Origin: Caulobacteraceae bacterium UBA5005
GTDB lineage: Bacteria > Pseudomonadota > Alphaproteobacteria > Caulobacterales > Caulobacteraceae
Assembly: GCA_002398405.1 (NCBI GenBank)
Contig: DGYN01000035.1
Location: 382-7,881 of the forward strand
DNA: 7,500 nucleotides
Direction: 5' to 3'
The notes below the pieces were generated by a model. The model saw nothing but the letters and a program-made list of their open reading frames with translations. It was not told the DNA's origin and ran no database searches. The first letter of the stretch is position 1; every line of letters begins with the position of its first letter. Shown here piece by piece: positions 4,202 to 7,500 of this stretch. Made by a program: the position numbers and the translations under genes.

Positions 4202-6250
4202 ATGCCCACCGAACTTCTACCCGATCAGAGCGCTGCCCTGGACCAGGCTGAGTTGGACGCCCTGCGCCCGACGCTTGCCCGTATCGCGCGGGTGGCCAAG
4301 ACTCTGTTCGGAGCGCCGCTCGCCGACGTCAATCTGTTCCGCGGCGAGGAAATCTGGCGGGCGAGCGGGGCCCGCGGCCAGGACGCCATGCGCGATCCGG
4401 CGAGCGAGCTGGTCCGCCAGGGGCACGAGGTCATCTGGGTCGAGGACCTGACGAAGGATGAGCGTTTTTCATCCCACGACGCGGTCGCCGGAGCGCCCTA
4501 CCTGCGGTTCTATGCCGGCGCCCCTATTGATCTTGAGAGCGGTTTTACGGTCGGCGCCCTGGCGGTCTATGGGCTCAAGATCCGCGAACGAGACGAGAAT
4601 CTTTCAAGCCGGCTCGCGGATCTGGCCGCGGTGGTCGGGCACGAGTGCGACCGCATTCTGGCGCAGTCCGAACGGGCGCAGTTGCTCGACCAACTCAAGC
4701 GCCAGGAAGAGCGTCTGGAGGCCGCGGTCGAAGCGGCGAATCTGCATGTCTTCGATTTCGACTTCGTTGAACAGACCCTGACCAAGACGGGGATCGAGGA
4801 AACCTTCTTCGACCGCCCGCTGGAATGGATCGACATCGCCAACCGCAAGAACCTGTTCGTTCATCCCGACGACAGGGAGCGCAAGGCGGCGCACGATTCC
4901 CAGATCATGCAGTCCGCCGGCCTTCTTACGCCCATCGAATGGCGGGTGAACCGTGAGGACGGCAAGGACCTTTGGGTGCAGGCCTCGGCCAAGATGTTCC
5001 GGGATGAGGCGGGCCGGCCGCTGCGCCTGGTCGGCTCACTGCAAAACATCACGGACCGCAAGATGGGCGAGAAGGTGCTGGCCGAGGCCAAGGCCTTTGC
5101 CGAGGCCGCCAATGTCGCCAAGAGCGCCTTCCTGGCGACCATGAGCCACGAGATCAGAACCCCGCTCAACGGCGTGCTGGGCATGGCCCAGGCCATGGCG
5201 GCGGATGAGCTGACGCCGGTGCAACGCGAGCGGCTGGACGTGGTGCGGCAGTCAGGCGAATCGCTGCTCGCGATCCTCAATGACCTTTTGGACTTCTCGA
5301 AAATCGAGGCCGGGAAGATGGAGCTCGAGATGATCGAGTTCGATCTCGCCGAGATCGCCCGCGGCGCCTATGGAACCTTCACGCCGCTGGCGGAAAACAA
5401 GGGGATTTCCTTCCGGCTGGATATCGAGGCGGCCTCCGGGACCTATCGCGGCGATCCGACCCGCATCCGGCAGATTCTCTATAACCTGATCTCCAACGCC
5501 CTGAAGTTCACCGAGGAGGGCGAAATCGGCGTGGTCGCCAGCTTCGATGGCGCCAACCTGCTGCTGACGGTCTCGGACACCGGCATAGGCATGACCGCTG
5601 AGACGCTGGACGGATTGTTCGCCAAGTTTTCCCAGGCCGACGCCTCGATGACGCGCAAGTTCGGCGGCACGGGCCTGGGCCTGGCCATCTGCAAGGAACT
5701 GGCGGTGCTGATGGGCGGCGATGTTTCCGCCCAGAGCCGGCCGGGTGAAGGGTCGAGCTTTACCGTGACCCTGCCGATGGAGCGGCTGGGCGCGGCGTCT
5801 CAGGTCAAGCCCAAGGCGGCGGCGCGCGCCACCGGCGAGATCGACCTGAAAATCCTGGCGGCCGAGGACAATTCGGTGAATCAGCTTGTCCTGAAGACCC
5901 TGCTCGGCCAGATCGGCCTGCATCCCACCATCGTCGAGAACGGCGCCCTGGCGGTCGAAGCCTTCGAGCAGGGCGGCTGGGATCTTGTCCTGATGGACGT
6001 GCAGATGCCGGTGATGGATGGGCCCACGGCGGTTCGCCACATCCGAGCCTATGAGGCCAAGACCGGCCAGGCGCGCACCCCGATCGTGGCGCTCACCGCC
6101 AACGCCATGTCGCATCAGGTGGCCGAGTACATCGCCGCGGGCATGGACGGGCACTTGGCCAAGCCGATAGAGGCGGCAAAGTTGTTCCAGGTGCTGTCGG
6201 ACGTTTTCGACGCCAGCGAACAGGAGACAGCGCAGGCTCAGCGGGCCTAA
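4202..6250 (+). CDS. Soluble hybrid sensor histidine kinase (GAF-PAS-HisKA-HATPase-REC)
   Basis: This 682-residue protein autophosphorylates on a histidine in response to a signal and passes the phosphate to its own receiver domain, normally then to an Hpt protein. In order: a GAF-like domain (about 20-155, with RFYAGAPI at 102-109), a short coiled linker (156-178), a PAS domain of the PAS_3 kind (about 179-287, HPDDRER at 221-227 and the closing NITDRK), a second linker, the HisKA dimerisation domain with SHEIRTPLN and phospho-acceptor H316, and the ATPase with N-box N432, DTGIGM (459-464) and GGTGLGL (488-494). A receiver domain follows (about 549-668), with E555/D556, phospho-acceptor D599, T632 and K654. 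All catalytic residues are present. There is no membrane segment, so it senses something inside the cell. The GAF domain lacks the usual FC-x-H region. The start has only a weak GAGG 13 bases upstream. No partner Hpt or output regulator lies nearby; the gene is 106 bases after the flavoprotein gene and ends overlapping secA. Confidence 0.93.
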   Translation: MPTELLPDQSAALDQAELDALRPTLARIARVAKTLFGAPLADVNLFRGEEIWRASGARGQDAMRDPASELVRQGHEVIWVEDLTKDERFSSHDAVAGAPYLRFYAGAPIDLESGFTVGALAVYGLKIRERDENLSSRLADLAAVVGHECDRILAQSERAQLLDQLKRQEERLEAAVEAANLHVFDFDFVEQTLTKTGIEETFFDRPLEWIDIANRKNLFVHPDDRERKAAHDSQIMQSAGLLTPIEWRVNREDGKDLWVQASAKMFRDEAGRPLRLVGSLQNITDRKMGEKVLAEAKAFAEAANVAKSAFLATMSHEIRTPLNGVLGMAQAMAADELTPVQRERLDVVRQSGESLLAILNDLLDFSKIEAGKMELEMIEFDLAEIARGAYGTFTPLAENKGISFRLDIEAASGTYRGDPTRIRQILYNLISNALKFTEEGEIGVVASFDGANLLLTVSDTGIGMTAETLDGLFAKFSQADASMTRKFGGTGLGLAICKELAVLMGGDVSAQSRPGEGSSFTVTLPMERLGAASQVKPKAAARATGEIDLKILAAEDNSVNQLVLKTLLGQIGLHPTIVENGALAVEAFEQGGWDLVLMDVQMPVMDGPTAVRHIRAYEAKTGQARTPIVALTANAMSHQVAEYIAAGMDGHLAKPIEAAKLFQVLSDVFDASEQETAQAQRA

Positions 6251-7500
6251 ACCAGCGCCCCGTGGCAGTGCTTGAATTTCTTGCCTGAGCCGCAGGGGCA
6301 GGGGCTGTTGCGGGCGGTGCGGTCCCAGCCTTCGGGAAGGGCGCTGACCGACAGGGCTTCGCGCTGGCGGGAATCCCCGACCTGATCGCCGTAGAAATTG
6401 TTGGCGTCGTTCTCGCCGGTGGCCGGGTCCATGTGGATGGCGATCATGTCTTCGGGCGCCGCCGGCTCAGGCGGAGCGTATTCGAAGCGGATGGTCATCA
6501 AAAGCTGGGTGGTCTGCTGGCGAAGGTTGGTCAGCAGGGTCTCGAAGAGGGCGAAGGCCTCGGTCTTGTATTCATTGAGCGGGTCGCGCTGGCCATAGCC
6601 GCGCAGGCCGATGACGTTGCGCAGGTGATCCAGGTGCATCAGGTGCTCGCGCCACTGGGCGTCGATCATCTGCAGCAGGAAGCTCTTTTCGATCTGCCGC
6701 ATCTGTTCGGGCGAGGCGATGACCTCCCGTTCGGCGCAGCGCTGGTCGGCGGCGGTGCGGATGCGTTCTTCGATTTCCTCGTTGGCGATGCCTTCCTCGG
6801 CCGCCCAGGCGGCGATGGGCAGGTCCATGCCCAGGATGGTCTTGACCCGCTCGGTGAGGCCCTCGACGTCCCACTGCTCGGCATAGGCCTTGGGCGGCAG
6901 GTGGCGGTCCACCAGGTCGGTGATCGTCTCGTAGCGCATATCGACGATCTCTTCGGAGAGGTCCGAGGATTCGAGGACTTCCTGGCGCTGGCGGAAGACT
7001 TCCTTGCGCTGGTCGTTGACGACGTCGTCGTACTTCAGAAGGTTCTTGCGGATGTCGTAGTTGCGCTGCTCGACGCGCTTTTGCGCCGTGGCGATGGCCC
7101 TGTTGAGCCATTTGTGGGTGATGGCCTCACCATCCTGCAGGCCGAAGGTGCGCATGATGGCGTCCAGCCGGTCGCCGGCGAAAATGCGCAGCAGGTCGTC
7201 CTCGCAGGAGAGGTAGAACTTCGAGCGGCCGGGGTCGCCCTGACGGCCGGTCCGGCCGCGCAGCTGGTTGTCGATGCGGCGGCTTTCGTGGCGCTCGGTG
7301 CCCAGGACGTAGAGACCGCCGGCCTCAAGCGCCTCGGCCTTGCCGGTTTCAATCTCGGAGGAATAGCGGGCCTTTTCCTCGGCTTCGGCGCCGGGTTCGG
7401 GATCGACGCCCTTTTCCCGCTGCTCGGCGCGCCACTTGGCCAGGTGCATGTCGAGGTTGCCGCCCAGCTGGATGTCGGTGCCGCGGCCGGCCATGTTGGT
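6247..7500 (-). CDS. secA: Preprotein translocase ATPase SecA, C-terminal 417 residues; 5' part beyond window
   Basis: SecA is the ATPase motor that pushes unfolded preproteins through the SecYEG channel. The reading frame is open to base 7500, where it begins TNMAGRGTDIQLGGN, the helicase motif V region of the second nucleotide-binding domain, so roughly half the protein lies to the right. Then come LYVLGTERHESRRIDNQLRG and GRTGRQGDPG, motif VI with its arginine fingers, the KYDDVVNDQRKEVFRQR segment starting the helical scaffold/wing region, and WREHLMHLDHLRNVIGLRGY of the helical scaffold. After a variable linker the protein ends with a zinc-binding CPCGSGKKFKHCH (CxCx8CH, coded at 6300-6262), which binds SecB and phospholipids in studied species. 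The tail is intact. In the second nucleotide-binding domain a charged stretch follows GGN (KWRAEQREKGVDPEPGAEAE), which I associate with alphaproteobacterial SecA. Its TAG stop (6249-6247) overlaps the stop codon of the convergent kinase gene by three bases, leaving no room for a terminator between them. Confidence 0.97.
   Translation of the reverse strand, partial: TNMAGRGTDIQLGGNLDMHLAKWRAEQREKGVDPEPGAEAEEKARYSSEIETGKAEALEAGGLYVLGTERHESRRIDNQLRGRTGRQGDPGRSKFYLSCEDDLLRIFAGDRLDAIMRTFGLQDGEAITHKWLNRAIATAQKRVEQRNYDIRKNLLKYDDVVNDQRKEVFRQRQEVLESSDLSEEIVDMRYETITDLVDRHLPPKAYAEQWDVEGLTERVKTILGMDLPIAAWAAEEGIANEEIEERIRTAADQRCAEREVIASPEQMRQIEKSFLLQMIDAQWREHLMHLDHLRNVIGLRGYGQRDPLNEYKTEAFALFETLLTNLRQQTTQLLMTIRFEYAPPEPAAPEDMIAIHMDPATGENDANNFYGDQVGDSRQREALSVSALPEGWDRTARNSPCPCGSGKKFKHCHGALV

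Noticed and set aside
5252..6154. Minus-strand open frame (about 300 codons) opposite the kinase gene
   Set aside because: It is a shadow of a gene with complete kinase and receiver motifs; its translation has no recognisable domain.

Overview
The window is GC-rich chromosomal DNA from an alphaproteobacterium, most likely of the Caulobacter/Phenylobacterium kind. I infer this from the strong G/C third-position bias, the style of the SecA, AccA and hybrid-kinase proteins, and the C-rich/G-rich hairpin repeats between genes. The taxonomic call comes from reading sequence, not from a database match.

Layout, left to right. Bases 1-1261 hold a minus-strand BlaI/MecI-type repressor gene followed, with an 11-base overlap, by an M56 (BlaR1/MecR1-type) membrane metallopeptidase gene that leaves the left edge. 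Their start region (about 1262-1404) carries a repeated operator-like motif and separates them from a divergent plus-strand gene for a small membrane-anchored protein of unknown function (1405-1884). Next comes accA (1933-2898), the carboxyltransferase alpha subunit of acetyl-CoA carboxylase. The 219-base gap 2899-3117 holds two inverted copies of a hairpin repeat, a strong G-quadruplex motif and two abutting short palindromes. Then come a nitronate-monooxygenase-family flavoprotein closest to the PA1024 NADH:quinone reductase type (3118-4095), and a soluble GAF-PAS hybrid histidine kinase with a C-terminal receiver domain (4202-6250). On the minus strand, the last 417 codons of secA run in from the right edge and end at 6247, overlapping the stop codon of the kinase gene.

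How the genes work together. Only the repressor/peptidase pair is clearly one functional unit: the family logic is a membrane protease that senses a signal (classically a beta-lactam) and leads to loss of the repressor. No beta-lactamase or other target is visible here. accA and secA are housekeeping genes for fatty-acid synthesis and protein export. The flavoprotein and the kinase follow in the same direction but are separated by 106 bases and have no evident shared pathway.

I found no convincing sign of a previously undescribed system, mobile element, CRISPR array or RNA gene. The points most worth a second look are regulatory or structural: the operator-like repeats before the repressor gene, a hairpin that can cover the peptidase gene's ribosome binding site, the repeat/G-quadruplex cluster after accA, the altered GAF domain of the kinase, and the overlapping convergent stop codons of the kinase gene and secA.
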